From Carettochelys insculpta (taxonomy: Eukaryota > Chordata > Testudines > Carettochelyidae): a DNA stretch of 64,000 nt. Positions 1-13,500 of the stretch are shown in pieces; the first letter of the stretch is position 1; the number at the start of each line of letters is the position of its first letter. The stretch lies in contig NC_134144.1 of the NCBI RefSeq assembly GCF_033958435.1, positions 10,162,010 through 10,226,009 of the forward strand, written 5' to 3'. The notes under the pieces were generated by a model, which saw only the letters and a program-made list of their open reading frames with translations, was not told the DNA's origin and ran no database searches. The position numbers and the translations under genes were made by a program.

Positions 1-1401
1 GTAATAGCATTATTGTGTGAAGTATCATTAGTGTAAATGTGACACTGGTGCTGAGTTAATATACAATAGATAGGAAATTTTCTTCAGCTGGACATTTGAT
101 ATTTTTTATTATGGCTGTAATATTCTAGATCACATCCAGTGTTAAACTCATTAAGTATAAAAGTATTAGATAGCTTATGAAAGTGTTTATTAAAAACATT
201 AGCAGAAATCGGTTAAACTAAATCAGTATGCATCAAGCCGAATGCAGCATGGTAAGTAGAAGCTGTAGTTGTATGAATGACAGTAACTAGAAAACTCTTT
301 CAGCCCACCTGTAGACCAGCTTGCATTATCTATTTCATCGCAGTTGAAATAGTATTTAATAATAAAGAGGGCTACAAAAACCAATGGAAAAGAGAGAGTG
401 GCCTTTTTTAAGTTCTTCCTTATTGAATTGGCTTCTCTTGCATTTCTTACAGAAAAATCAGATCTTTTACATGTAGTCTCTCATATTATCTAAATGCTGG
501 TAGCTATTCAGGGTAATGTTGTATCTTACCTGCAACAGAGAGATTAGAAGTTACTAGGAAAAAAATCCCAGATCTATGTTATGTGGCAGACAAAGCTGTA
601 AGAGAAGTTTAACTAATACAGGTTGAATCTCTCTTGTCTGGCACCCTCAGGACCTGACCAGTGCCAGATGAGAGAATTTGCTGGACTGTGGGAGGTCAAT
701 ATTGTCTGCACATTACAAATACTTCCCCTGCTTACTGGGCTCTTAGAAGCCATTTTGGGGTAAATTACAGCTAAATAACAACGTAGAACACTGAGAGCCA
801 GGACTGGTAACTGTAAACAAACTTTATGCGAATGTGGGAAACCTGGCCACACCCATAAATGGTCATCTGGCTAACTAAATTCATGTCAGATTACAGATGC
901 TGACAGACAAGAGAGTTCCTTATTAGGGAGGTTCAACCTGTGGTGTCATTTTTTTTGTTGTTGAATTCTTCAGTTAGGCACCATGCATAGCTGTGGGTCT
1001 GAATAAGTAATCACTTCTGCAAGCTTACTTCCCATCTCAGTCTGAATAGAAATTCTAAACTGATTTTAATTTAAAATGGCTTGTTATTACTACATATTGT
1101 TGCATTACTGCTAAACCAACTGAGGAGTACTTTTCACGATACAGGATATGATTAAGGAGGCACAAGACTTGATATTTTGTTCTCAAGGTAATTCAGGACT
1201 TGCACCATATCGCACAGCCATTTGGTTAGCAGCATTTCATGGTTTTTCATATGCTCACGTCTGGGAAACTTGTGAAATATCCCACAGCTGTGCATTTAGA
1301 TAAGAATTACTATTTTATATTAGAGCACATCAGCAGTAATCTTTAAATGTACCCTTTCTGCATGTGAGAAAATATTATTTTGGGTGTATTACCTATAGCA
1401 G
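1..1401 (+). other. MDH1B intron, upstream part
   Basis: AT-rich intronic DNA. Apart from the Tigger-like element at 619-940 I see no exon, RNA gene or other repeat. Confidence 0.6.
619..940. mobile_element. Tigger-like non-autonomous DNA transposon, copy 1
   Basis: The ends are inverted: CAGGTTGAATCTCTC on the left and GAGGTTCAACCTG on the right, with TA just before the left end. It is about 320 bp with no coding capacity. It is the same family as 51131-51455 and 51568-51890. The end sequence and TA target are typical of TcMar-Tigger MITEs; the family name is an inference. Confidence 0.7.
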
Positions 1402-1533
1402 TGGCTTCATGACATCTGCAAAAAAAATGGATGGAAACACAAACACTCACCAATTATTTGGAGGGAATTATTGGACCGTGGAGGGAAGGGCCTACTTCTA
1501 GGAGGATTTAATGACTTTATGGAGCATGCCCAG
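1402..1533 (+). CDS. MDH1B: MDH1B exon (N-terminal extension)
   Basis: 44 codons in phase 0 at both ends, from TGG after the acceptor CAG at 1399-1401 to GCCCAG before GTAACT. It encodes [17 protein letters not shown], then [19 protein letters not shown]. This is the thioredoxin-like/extension part of MDH1B that comes before the dehydrogenase domain. It is the first coding exon in the window; no exon is visible in 1-1401. Confidence 0.9.
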
Positions 1534-4500
1534 GTAACTAGACTTTCAGTACTACTGATGCACATTTTGCATTCTATTCTTATTCTTTTCTCCTTTTTCA
1601 GATACTATGTAACATTATTTTATGTGGTAAAATATAGTTGTGTTTGGGAACACCGTCTGATTCCTGACCGTCTTTTCTTCGTTGTTAGCATTACTATGGC
1701 ATCACCTCAAACATGCTGAGTGAGCAGATGCTAAAAATTGCTGTAGAAAACTTGCATACCCACATAGAAATTGAAAAGGAGGAGGAATATCTTAAAAGTC
1801 TTATCAACCCCTTGCATGTCTGGATCAGCAGGTGAGAAAACCAAAAGCACAGCAGTATTTTATTCATCTTTAGAATTATGTATTTCTTCTCATTATGATG
1901 TCATAAGGTATGATGCAGTTTTCCTGCATTTGATTAAGCTGATATGTGGCTTACACATATCTATTTCAATACTATTTATTTAGACACATACATGCAATTT
2001 ATCTTTTTATAATATTTTTCTTTAAAATCCTAAACCTTAAAACACAACACTGATTTCTGATATCCATTTTAACTAAATCTTAATGGAAATTAAAATCCTT
2101 TTTTAAAATGGTGTCCATAACTTAACAATTTATTAAAAGTACTATAAAGCACTAAAATGTTCAAATACTTGCTCATTTGTTTATTTGCAATAGGTTATAT
2201 TTAATCATTTTTCTGTACTCATCACTATGATGTATGGACATTCAATAGGTATTCCATAAGATCTGTTTTGTTTCCAACTTGTGCCCCACCCGCAACACAA
2301 AAACCCAATCCCTCCTGCACCCATAAAGTCAAAATACCTTGTCAGGTGATAAGAAATCTATCTCCCAAATGACATTTGGAAAAAGAATATTTTTTACATT
2401 ATCATAACCCAACAGAAATATTTTGGTGAAAAGTTTTAGCGTGTAGAGAAAAAAATTACATAAATAATCTAGTAGCATGCTAATGCTGGAACAGTAAAAA
2501 TGAAATGGACTAGAAACAAAAGAGAAAGTGGTTGGTTTATTTACATAGTCCACCGTAAGGGAAATGGGGTGGGGGAACCCGCCACCAAGCCACATACAAA
2601 GTAAACCATGCCAATGAAAGTGCAAGGTTTTTTTGTTGTTGTTTTTGTTTTTTTAACTTTTAACAGTATGCCTTTAGTGAAGGAAAGCCTTACTTGTATT
2701 TATTTTTTAACAAGTTGATATAATAGCAAGATTGAAATAATGTCAGATAATGGATCATTAGTGTATTAATCAACTACATGACTAAGTTCTATATCATCCA
2801 TTTTTATAATTCATTTATAGTACAAACAGCAGCATTTACTGGTTAATTTCTAAATTTACTCAGTGCATCAGCTCCTGCCTGCTACAACCTGATTCCATTA
2901 TTGGCCAGTGGAGAAGTGTTTGGGATGGCCACAGAGGTCAGCATCCATCTGCTTGACAGTAACCTCTACGAGGAAATTCTACACGGTATTGTAATGGAGG
3001 CTCAAGACTTAGCATTCCCCCTCCTTCGCAGTGTCTCAATGCACACCAAATTAGATGAAGCCTTTCTTCAGGCTGATGTGGTCATTTTACTTGATGATAT
3101 CCTCTTCCACCATGAGATCCCATCACTTGAGAACTGTATCAGACAGGTGACTGAGCAATGTAAGGTGTATGGTTCCCTGATTGAGAAGAATGCCAACAAC
3201 AGTGTCAAAGTTATTGTATCAGGAAAAACCTTTGTGAACCTCAGGGCATTAATGATTATGACATTTGCCCCATCCGTTGACCCTCAGAATATTATCGCCG
3301 TGGCAATGTTCTTGGAAAGTGCTGCAAAAGCCATGCTGGCTAGGAAACTGAATATGCATTCAGCAGGTGATTAATTTGTATTTCTATTCCTCAACATCTG
3401 TTACAATCTGGGAAATTATAGTGGTTGGAATTATGCATCTGAGCATATAGCACACATTTTTAAAGCAGGATGCAGTTGGGTATATGTCAAAACACAACTA
3501 CACACATTATACCTGCAAATATTGATTCTGCATAAGATATGCAGACATTTATAAGTACAATGAGTGCACATGCACATTTTTGTAGGTTCATTCATTGCCT
3601 TTCACTGTAAATATCCTATTATTTGGTTATTTGTGGAATTCACCAAATGTTTGGTATTTATCAAAGCAGTTTAATTTTTATTTAATTATGTTTTACAGGC
3701 CACTATTAAGAATTGATGTCTAAGGCTTTTAAATTAATATTACCATGTTTTCACTTTTTTATTTGTTACAGAATAATTAAAATACGAGATAGCTCTGGCA
3801 TCAGCAACCAAAGTAGCAAGAAGAGCCTTTTTTTCAAATTTGATAAAAGGCTCAATAATTCAAGAGCCACAATGCATGTGAATATGTGACGGTCCTTAAT
3901 AAATAACGTTGAACTATACTTTTGTAGCCCCTATTTTAAGAACATCGCACACATATCCCACATTACACTACACATATTAAAGCGGGAGATATGTAGTGTT
4001 TCAAGATCACATACTGTTTGTTATTTAGATGTGAATTGTTCATTGTTTGGCTTTTAGATGTTCACCAAAATATTGAAAATAATCAGAAGAGATTTTTACT
4101 ACTTTGCAATTAGAGTGTTGGGAGCCACAAAGAAGTCCTTAAAGAACTGCATGCTGCTCTGGAGCAGCAGGTTGCAGACCCCTGTGCTAGCGTATATACT
4201 AAGGCGTGGGTGGCCAACCAGTTATGGATGAAGCATTACCTAGATATGATGCAAAGAGCCACATATTTTTATATATGTGTACACACACACACACACACGT
4301 CATGGGATTGGTTGTGAGTGAAGAGCCAGCTGAGTACCAGCACACCTGCTTTTTAAAACCAAAAAACACCCACAATACATTATAGCTATATAGATAGAGA
4401 AAAATATATAATATATGACCCAATGCCCTCCTCTAGACCCAGGCAGCCCCAGTCCCCTGCTCTAGCCCAATCCCCCCTGGCTCCAAAACCAAGCACCCCT

Positions 4501-7500
4501 AGCACCCTGCTATAACCCAGTCTCTCACTGGGTTATACTCCAGAGCCAGGCACCCCCAACCTCCCTGCTCTAATCAAATCACTCCATCCCCACCACCAGA
4601 ATCAGGCACCCCCAACCTCCCTGCTCTAACCAGATCCCCCCATCCCCACCTCCAGAACTAGGCACCCCCATCCCCCCACTTTAACCTGATCCCCTTCCTC
4701 CTCCAGAGCCAGGCATCCCCCGCCACCTAACTCAATGCCAGTGATTTAGAGCCATTACCCCAGAACCACCACCTTGCGCTTTTCCCACCAAGTGGTGGTA
4801 CGTGCATGCACAGAGTGGTGGACAGCACTCCAAGCAAATGGCTCTGAAGAGGAGCTGCATTAAGTAATTAGCTTTCGTGCTTAAGACCCAATAAATTTGT
4901 TAGGCATTAAGGTGCTACAGAATTGCTTGTTATTTGCAAAGCTGCAGACTTAACACCTCTGAGACTAACGTATAGAGTATCATCTGATATGTTAGAGTTA
5001 CTTCTTTAGTTTTTGTCGGGGTCTCTTTCATACAGTAAAAGGACTCCTGCTTCTAGGCAATAGGCATTCAAACACTATTTTACTGTTCACTAATCTTTAT
5101 ATATTCTCCTTTGTTACAGGAATCAAAGATGTGATTGTCTGGGGTAATATCAGTGGCAGTAGCTACATTGATCTGTCTAAAGCAAAAGTTTACAGATATG
5201 ACAGTGCTATTTGGGGTCCTCCTAGCTTTTCACGCCGTTTGCTCGACGTGATCTATGATAGGTACAGTTCAGATTTATTTTTCATTTTGATCTTTTAAAT
5301 GTTACCAGTCTTTTTAATCCATGTCAACCTGAGGCCGCTCACAAATACATGGAGAATATAATAATTAAAGATGATAGTTTTAGGCTAATACTGAAGGGGC
5401 AAAAATCAGCTTGAAATAGTCATTTCCCAAAATTGAGTTAGTGGGTTTTTTTTATTAACTGCACTTATTTCTGTCATCTGCCAGTTTTTGTGGTCAAAAA
5501 GTAAGATAATTGTGTATTTTTTCTTCTTGCATATTACTATATGAAGGACTAGAGAAACAAGGAAAACTCACTATGGCCAAATTTTCAAAAGTGTTAGGCA
5601 ACCTAGCAGGATTTTCAAAAGTGCTCAAGTGAATTGGGCACCTAGACCCAGCTGTACAACGGGGTTTAGGCATTTTTAGGAACCACTGTAATCCACAGAA
5701 TACTGCTTGGGGTGTGGGCTGAGGACAGGAATGGTACAGGGGTTTGGGGTTCAGGCTTAAGCCTCATCATCATCATTAATAACCGTGGACTCAGCGCCTG
5801 TTGGTGTCTGATGCCTCTCTCGCTATTTCCTTCCTTCTTTCCCTGCCCAGTACAGAGTGGCATAGCTTCTATAGAATAGCTCCACACCAATCTACTATAT
5901 CGTCTCTCCAGTCTCTGTGGGGTCTGCCTCTCCTATTCGAGCCATCCATTATGCTGAATACCAGGGTCTTGATTTTTCATTCATTCTGCAAATATGCCTC
6001 AATAGTTGTAGCTTCCATTTTATAACTTTCTGTAGCAGGTTCTCTTTCGGCTGTATCTTTCTATGTAATTCCTCATTAGTGACCTTTTGCATCCATCCTA
6101 TTCTCAGAATCTTTCTATAACTCCTTTCAAATGCCAGTATTTTTCTTTTCAAATCTTTTGTTATCGCCCATGTCTCACATCCATACAACATGCTGCTGAA
6201 TACACGTTTTCAAGATGCTCAGCTTCGTTCCTAAGCTAATGGCTTTGCTTTTCCAGATCTTATTCATCGCCTTCAAACTTGCTCTCGCTTTATCTATTCT
6301 AGTCGCTATTTTCTTTTTACAGTCTAGATCATATGTTATGTTGCTCCCCAGATATGTGAACTTCTCTATATTTTCTAGTTCAATACCATCTACACTGATC
6401 TTCCTTCTTATTTTCGTATTGCCAAATACCATTGTTTTTGTTTTATCGATGTTCATAATCAGTCCGTACCACTTCCCTTCTTCGTTTAGTGCCTGCACCA
6501 TTTTCACTAGCTTCTCCTCACCTTCCACAATGATAACTATATCATCGTGAACCTCAAGTTATTAATTCTTTTCCCGTGCACAGATATCCCTTCTACCTCT
6601 TCCTTGACCTTGTCCATTGCTCTCTCCAGATGTGCGATGAAGATACTTGGAGATATTGAATCTCCTTGTCTCATACCTCTACTTGTTTTAAACCAACTTC
6701 CCAACTCCCCGCATATTCTCACTGCTGCCTCCACATTGTCACTGATATCCTTCAACAACCGTGTCAGTCTGCTATCCATTCTGTACAACTCCCAACACCG
6801 CCCAGGTCACTTTCGGATCTATACTGTCAAATGCCTTTTGAAAAATCGACAAAGCAAGCGTATACGTTCTTGTTTTTTCATTGAGTTTTCTCCGCTATCA
6901 GTCTTAGTGTCAATATCTGCTGTATGGTACTTCTATCTTTTCTGAACCCTGCTTGCTTGTCTGCTATATGTTCTGTCTGCGATCTTAGTCTCTCCATCAG
7001 TATCATCATCAGCACCTTGCCTAGATGACTCTTTAGGGCAATCGTTCTGTAGTTCTTGCACTCCAATATACTTTCTTGTGTATTGTCACTAGCGTGGATC
7101 TTGTCCATTCATTAGGTGCCTTCCCTTTTTTCCATGCTATATTACATAGTTGGTGTATTTCCCAAATCATGCTTTCTCTGCCATATTTGATCATCTCTCC
7201 TGTGATCTTATCATTTCTTGGGCTCTTGTTGTTCTTTAGTCGTTTCACTGCTTTTTCTACTTCCTCCTTCAAATATCACTCTCGCTCTCAATGCTCGGTG
7301 GAGATATCTCTTTCAGTTGTTCAATCAGTCTGAGACGCTTGGGTCCAACTGTGCTTTGTATAGATCGAAGCGATAGCTCATCCATTGCCGCACATTCTTC
7401 ATTCTCACCTTTGATTGCCATCTGCTTCAGTTGCCCTTTCCTATTAATATTCCTAATTGTCTTATACACCTCTCTGGTCTTACATTTGCTGTAATACCTC

Positions 7501-10500
7501 TCTATATCTTCACATTGCTTCTCTACCCATTTCTCCTTATCCTTTCTGGCTGCTTCCCTTACCTCACTGCATTTTACCCTATATTGCTTGTCCGCCATCT
7601 CGGAAACATCTCTTCTGATCTTCAATACTCTCTTCTCTTGAACCAACCTCAGTGTCTCCTGAGTAATCCACTTCTTATTGATCTTCTCTTCTTCTGGAAC
7701 AGTCTGCTTAATGGCATCTTCTATAGCGATGGCTGTCCCTGTGACACTCTTATCTAGGTCGTTCTCTGTGGTGATATTCTTAATCTACTCTTCGAGCGCT
7801 GCTCTGTATGCATTCCCTGTTCCTTCCTCACGTAGCCTCACCACATCTCTTCTTTTCTTAAACTGTCTTACATTTTCTTTTGAGTTTTATCTTGATGTTT
7901 GCAATCACTAGACTGTGGTCTGAGTCTATATCCACTCCTTGGAAAGTTCAGCACTGCTGTACTGATGTTATCCATCTTCTTATCAAAATCATATCTATCA
8001 TGTTCTTGGACTTCCCATCATTCGATCGCTATGTCCACTTCCTACAGTCCTTTTGTTGGAATCTCGTGTTGCAGATCACCATCTTGTGCTCTGTAGCAAA
8101 CTCTTGTAGTTTCTCCCCTCGTTTGTTTCTTTCTCCATATCCAAACCTTCCCATGACTCTCTCCCAACCTTCGTTATCTGTTCCAACCTTCGCATTCCAA
8201 TCTCCTCTGATGATCAAAACATCTTTCTTCGGTATCTCCTCCACCGTCTGTGTCAAGTCTTTATAGAACAGCCCAATCTCTTCCTGTGTACTGTCCGATG
8301 TGGGTGCATACACCTGAATGACTGAGATGTTGAATGGTTTTGCTTCGAATCTCGCTACCATCATTCTTGCACTCACCGGTTTGTATCCTAATAAGGTTCT
8401 TCTAGCTGTTTTGCTAAGAAGGAATCCGACTCCTGCTTCATGGTTCGTTTCATTTCCTGACCAAATGACTTTGCAGCCACGTATCTCTCCTGATGCTGTC
8501 CAACACATCTCTGCCAGTCCAACTATATTGCATCGGTATCTCTCCATCTCCTTCTGAAGCAGCTCTAATTTTAAAGGTGCCCCCAGTGTTCAGACGTTCC
8601 ACGTTCCAATAGATAGCATATGTGTTAGTTGTAATTTTCTTTTGGTAGCCAATTTATCAACCCAACCCCAATCGCTTGATTGGTATCGTGGACCTTGTTT
8701 ATCCGGGCGACATCCGAACCGGCATCTTTTATCATTTAGTTGTACTGGCATCAGATTTCATTTGTATTGTTGTTTGACGGTCAGCACATTGACACTCATC
8801 TGACCAACCCTCCTCCTTCATCCAGGCTTGGGACTGGCATGGAGCTCGTAGAGGCTTCATGGCGGAGTTGGTTCCAGCCTGGTGGTGCTTAGCTCAGGTG
8901 GCTCCCAGTCAATGACAGAGCAACGCTAAGGCAGGTTTCCTCCCTGCCCTGGCTCTCTGCTACTCCCAGTAGTAGCTGCTGTGTCCTGCCCCTACATGAA
9001 GGGGCCAGGCAGCTCTGCATGGTGTGTGCTGCTCCTACACACTGGTGCCATCTCCCCACCACCCATTGGCTGGAATCTGCAGCCAATGGGAATTGCAGAG
9101 CTGGTGCTAGGGATGGGGACAGTTTCAGTACATGGAACTTCCCTGATCACCCTCTGCCTAGGGGCCACAGGAATGTGCTGTTAGGTGTACCTCCAGTCCC
9201 ACAGGGGCATGCCAAGGCTCAGGGTTTCCAGCCTGCAGCATGGAGACTTGCCTTTGGATGAATGAAATGAAACAGCAGGCTGGATCTGGGCCACAGGTTT
9301 ACCACTCCTGCTTTGCCTCTCCTTACATTCTAGGCTTATTTTATACACTGTTGCCTTGTCCATTTTAAATGGTTCTTTGGATGTTCCACCTTATGTCAGT
9401 TGGTACAAACACTGTTTCCAGCCTGCTAATCCATTTACATCCCTAATTCTGTTTCCCAAAAAATGAGGCCTTGTCTCTGTCCACTTATGGCAAGCCAGGC
9501 CTAGAATGCTAAGTGCCTGTCTCCTCCCATGAATGAGCACAAGGAGCCTTTACACCTAATCCAGGCTTGCAGATCACTTTGCTGTTCCTGTGATTTTCTA
9601 GGTGTCTAAATGTTGTAGGCTATGATGCTCAGTGTTGCGACATCTCAGTCCCTTTGTGGATCCAGGCCCTAATCTCTATTGACAAACCAGCTAAGGCACC
9701 TGTCTAGCACTATATATATCTAAATCTCTTTGAGAAGTGCTTTATTAGCTTGATAGCAATAGTCAAACAGTCTGTGCTCTTAGGGGATGCTATAGCTGCA
9801 AGGGGAAAGCAGAGAGGTTATGATCAAAGTTTGCAGATTCAGCACATTTCCTGGGTTATCTCTAGTAACCATGCATGCAGTTCCCACTACTCTCAAAATG
9901 TTGAACGAGGCATTTGAATAAGTGACCTGAACCTGCAAAACTCTCAACGTCTGACAATGAGACCACATTTACCTCTGCGCTTTTATCTATAGCTATTGGT
10001 GACTCACGATTAAATTAGTCTGTACTGACATCTCCCATTGTCTTTGTTACATTTGTTCTAGAAGACTACCAGATCTTAAGTCTTCCATCATTGTATTAAA
10101 AATATTTCCCTTTTTGATGGCAGCAACTGGGTTCATTCTGAATTTGTGTCTGTACTGAGTTCACTGAGTTCCCGGGAGCATCACTGCTTAGGCATATCAC
10201 CTGCTCATGTAATAGCCACTGTGCTGAGATACTGGTACCAAGACTCTCCTCCTGGGGAGATGGTTTCCATGGGAGTACTCAGCGAAGGTAAGTTTCAATT
10301 TGTAGCTCGGACACACTCTTTATTCTATAGCTTCCTTCAGTAATAATTAATTTTTTTAGTCAGATCTTTAATCATTTTAAATTAAATCATGCTCCTCTGA
10401 GGCTAACAGTATATTTTCTTAACACAAAAGCTACCAAATCTAGGAAATTATACCACCAAAAATCTAGAATATGGTAGGTACTGTTTATAAGTAACTCACA

Positions 10501-13500
10501 AAATTACTCATTTGTTTTTGTAGCTTTATTTCCATGTTCCTCTATTTTAACCCACTAATTCAACAAATCTTATGCAGTCACTGCTTAATAGAAAGGATTT
10601 TTATATTCATTTTTATTCTTTGGACTACATTTTTGAAAGAATAACCTTTACTGTGATTTTGGGTCCAAATAAGTTTAGAAATATTTCCATAAATGCCATT
10701 TAAAGCACAGATGGGATTAAGGAATTTTGCATATCTAGTGTAAGGTACAAAATGATTTAATGGATTCCTAGCTGAAACTTGTAGTCATGATAAATCAGTT
10801 CAGTGTTCTTTGTATTGTAAGCCAAGACAGACAATACATTGGTCTATTTTAGGGTTTACACTGCTACTCGTGACTACACAATATTTGAGCTTATAACTGT
10901 ATTTTTATCAAAAAGAAACATACTTTGGGGAATTTTTTTCTTTAGGTCAATTTTGCATCCCTGAAGGAATTGTCTTCTCCATGCCCGTGAGATTTCAGGA
11001 TGGTAGTTGGGTGGTCATTACAGAAATAGAAAATAATGAAGACACTCAAGAAATTCTGAAGCATTTAGTCCATGATCTGATACAGGTGATGTCGCTCTCC
11101 ATCTAGTATTATTTCTATTTGACCATCTATGGGTATCACAGGGCGCTCTATACCCTGCTTGGCAGTGCCTCTTCCCGGCTGTTCTGCGGCATAGCGTTGC
11201 CAGGCCAATGCCCCTTCCTGCATTTGCACTCAGTCACTCTCACTCTGCAGACCCTCATCTGCTCCAGGAATTGCAGCTGTCTCTTAGGCTATGTCTACAC
11301 AACAATTCTATTTTAGGATAACTTGGTATCCTGAAATAGTTATTCTGTGTCTTTGAAATGCACCCATTGTTTTGAAATTTTTTTCAGAAATAACAGGCCT
11401 GCGATTTTGGCATCTCTGTAGTTCTCATTGCAGGAGGAGTAAGAGAAGTTTTGAAATAGTTCATAATTTTGATATTTGGCACTGTTTAAACAACACTAAA
11501 TGCTGAAATAGTCTGTTTCAAACCACACTCGAAATAAGCTACACAATTAGTACTACGAAATTGGAGTTCCGGCTGTTGTGTAGATGTAGCCTTAGTGACT
11601 AAGCCCTCCAGTCAGGTCAGTAAGTGGTTCCCCTTCTGGGCTCTCAGGCCACGTCTACACAGCCGTTTAGCACAGCACTGCTACTGGCAGCACTGTGCTA
11701 ATGACAGTTCACGAAATTGCAAATGGAGGACCCCGAGCATAGCCACGTGAGATTTTGCTGTTGGCTGGGGAAGTGATGGCAGTACAGAGGCCGTGTGGAT
11801 GTGCCCCTGCCAGCTAAGCCTGTCGGTGTCACCATTCCCTTATGCCTGAATCAGCACATCCATATGGCTTCTATTGCCAGCACACCCTCTGCTGACAGCA
11901 AAATCTCACATGGCTATGCTAATGGTCCTCCATTTGCAATTTCACAAAATGTCATTAGCATAGCACTGCTGGGAGCATTGCTGTGCTAATGGCCGTGTAG
12001 ACACGGCCTTAAAGTTTTCTCATACCAACAGTCTCAAGCAGTTGCCCAGTGACTGGTAGGGAAAACCAGGCACACCATTTATTTTGTGTTCTAGTCCAGG
12101 GACCTCTCTCTAACAACAATGGCCTGGCTCACTCCCAGGCCATTCTGTTCTTCTAGGATTACCATATGGAAAAAAAAGAGGACACCCTTGTGCCAACTCA
12201 CATATTAATGTCCTGTATATACTGTAACACTTTAATACAAAGTGAGTTGGTGGGTACTGTTACAGACACACGCCGTCTTGGGCATGTTCTGTTTTTTTGA
12301 AAGGTCACATGTAGTAACTCCAGTTCTTCACCAGACTCTTTTCTACGTCTTCCTAACTTGTCAACTCTACCTTTTGGCTCCTGCCTCTCTGGATTTCCTA
12401 GACCCATCACCAACCTCCCATGGAGTAACAGTAACTCTAGCCTCAAACACATCTCCATGCTCCCACAAAGTGACAGCCGATGACAGCCCTGCAGCCCCTT
12501 TCTCTTGTCAACATCTTGGCTTTATTTTAGGCCCACCTTTTCCTTCTCAGATTAGTGCTGTCATTCAGGGGATTACTTAGACTACCTCCTTCCCCTCAGC
12601 TCTGGTCTAGCTGCTTAATTGGCCCTCTCTCATCCTAATTAATATGTTCCAGGCTGGTAGAAGGGGGGTGAATAGCACCTCAAGTTTTGTACACTGGGAC
12701 CCATTTGCAAAATGAGACTCCTATAAAATACACACACAATGTTGAATATATAAAAATGGTTATAGTTGGAGGTTTAGACTATTGAGAAACTGAGCAATTT
12801 ATTGCCTATTAGCACAAGTCTGTGTTTTTTATAGTGTACAGGACAGAAAATTTCCCTTAGTTTCCACTTACATTCCAAGTGGCCGATTACACGGTTTCAT
12901 TTTGGCTGTACCATATTTCAGTGGAGATATACGTATCTCATAGAACTGGGAGGGACCTTCAAAGGTCATCAAGTCCAGTCCCCTGCACTCACACCAGGAC
13001 CCATCACCATTTAGGATAGTACTATGGCACACTGACTGCTGGTATGACTGTGGTGTGCCATATGTGCAAGCACTGAAGGCATGTTTTTTCACAGTCTAAA
13101 ATTTAAAACACGGAATAAGCGAACAGCATTCTCGTTTCAGTGCATCATTCAAAATAAAGTAAAAGTTGTTGTGAATATTGAATACAAGAGAATGACCAAC
13201 CTCAAATACTTCACCGTAGCATCATTCAGATGGTTATGTTCTTTCATCACTGTGGTGAGGTCAGTCCTGCTCCTGGGCCCCAGACCTCTGTTCAGTTCAG
13301 TCTCACAGATAATTTAGGTACTGTGACATGGGCCCCAATTGCACTTGCCAGAGTTTGGACTTCTGTCCCTCAGCTAGAAAGGCATTGGGATATAGGTGCC
13401 CCCTGAACTGCCTGGACTCCTCTTCTTCCACTCTCCAGACTGGAGGGAAGCGGGAACCTTTTAAAAGGCCCCTTGGCTGCCCCAAGTGAAATCAGCCGCT

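Noticed and set aside
1600..1640. Strong polypyrimidine acceptor (TTCTCCTTTTTCAG) between the first two MDH1B exons
   Set aside because: Reading from it in the required phase meets a stop within about 12 codons, and the homologous HYYGITSNM sequence starts at 1689.
2329..2625. Open frame on the minus strand, 98 codons
   Set aside because: Inside an MDH1B intron, AT-rich, low complexity, no domain and no splice or promoter context.
12242..12580. 112-codon plus-strand frame
   Set aside because: Overlaps the GGTTACCA-end repeat and has no recognisable domain or splice partner.
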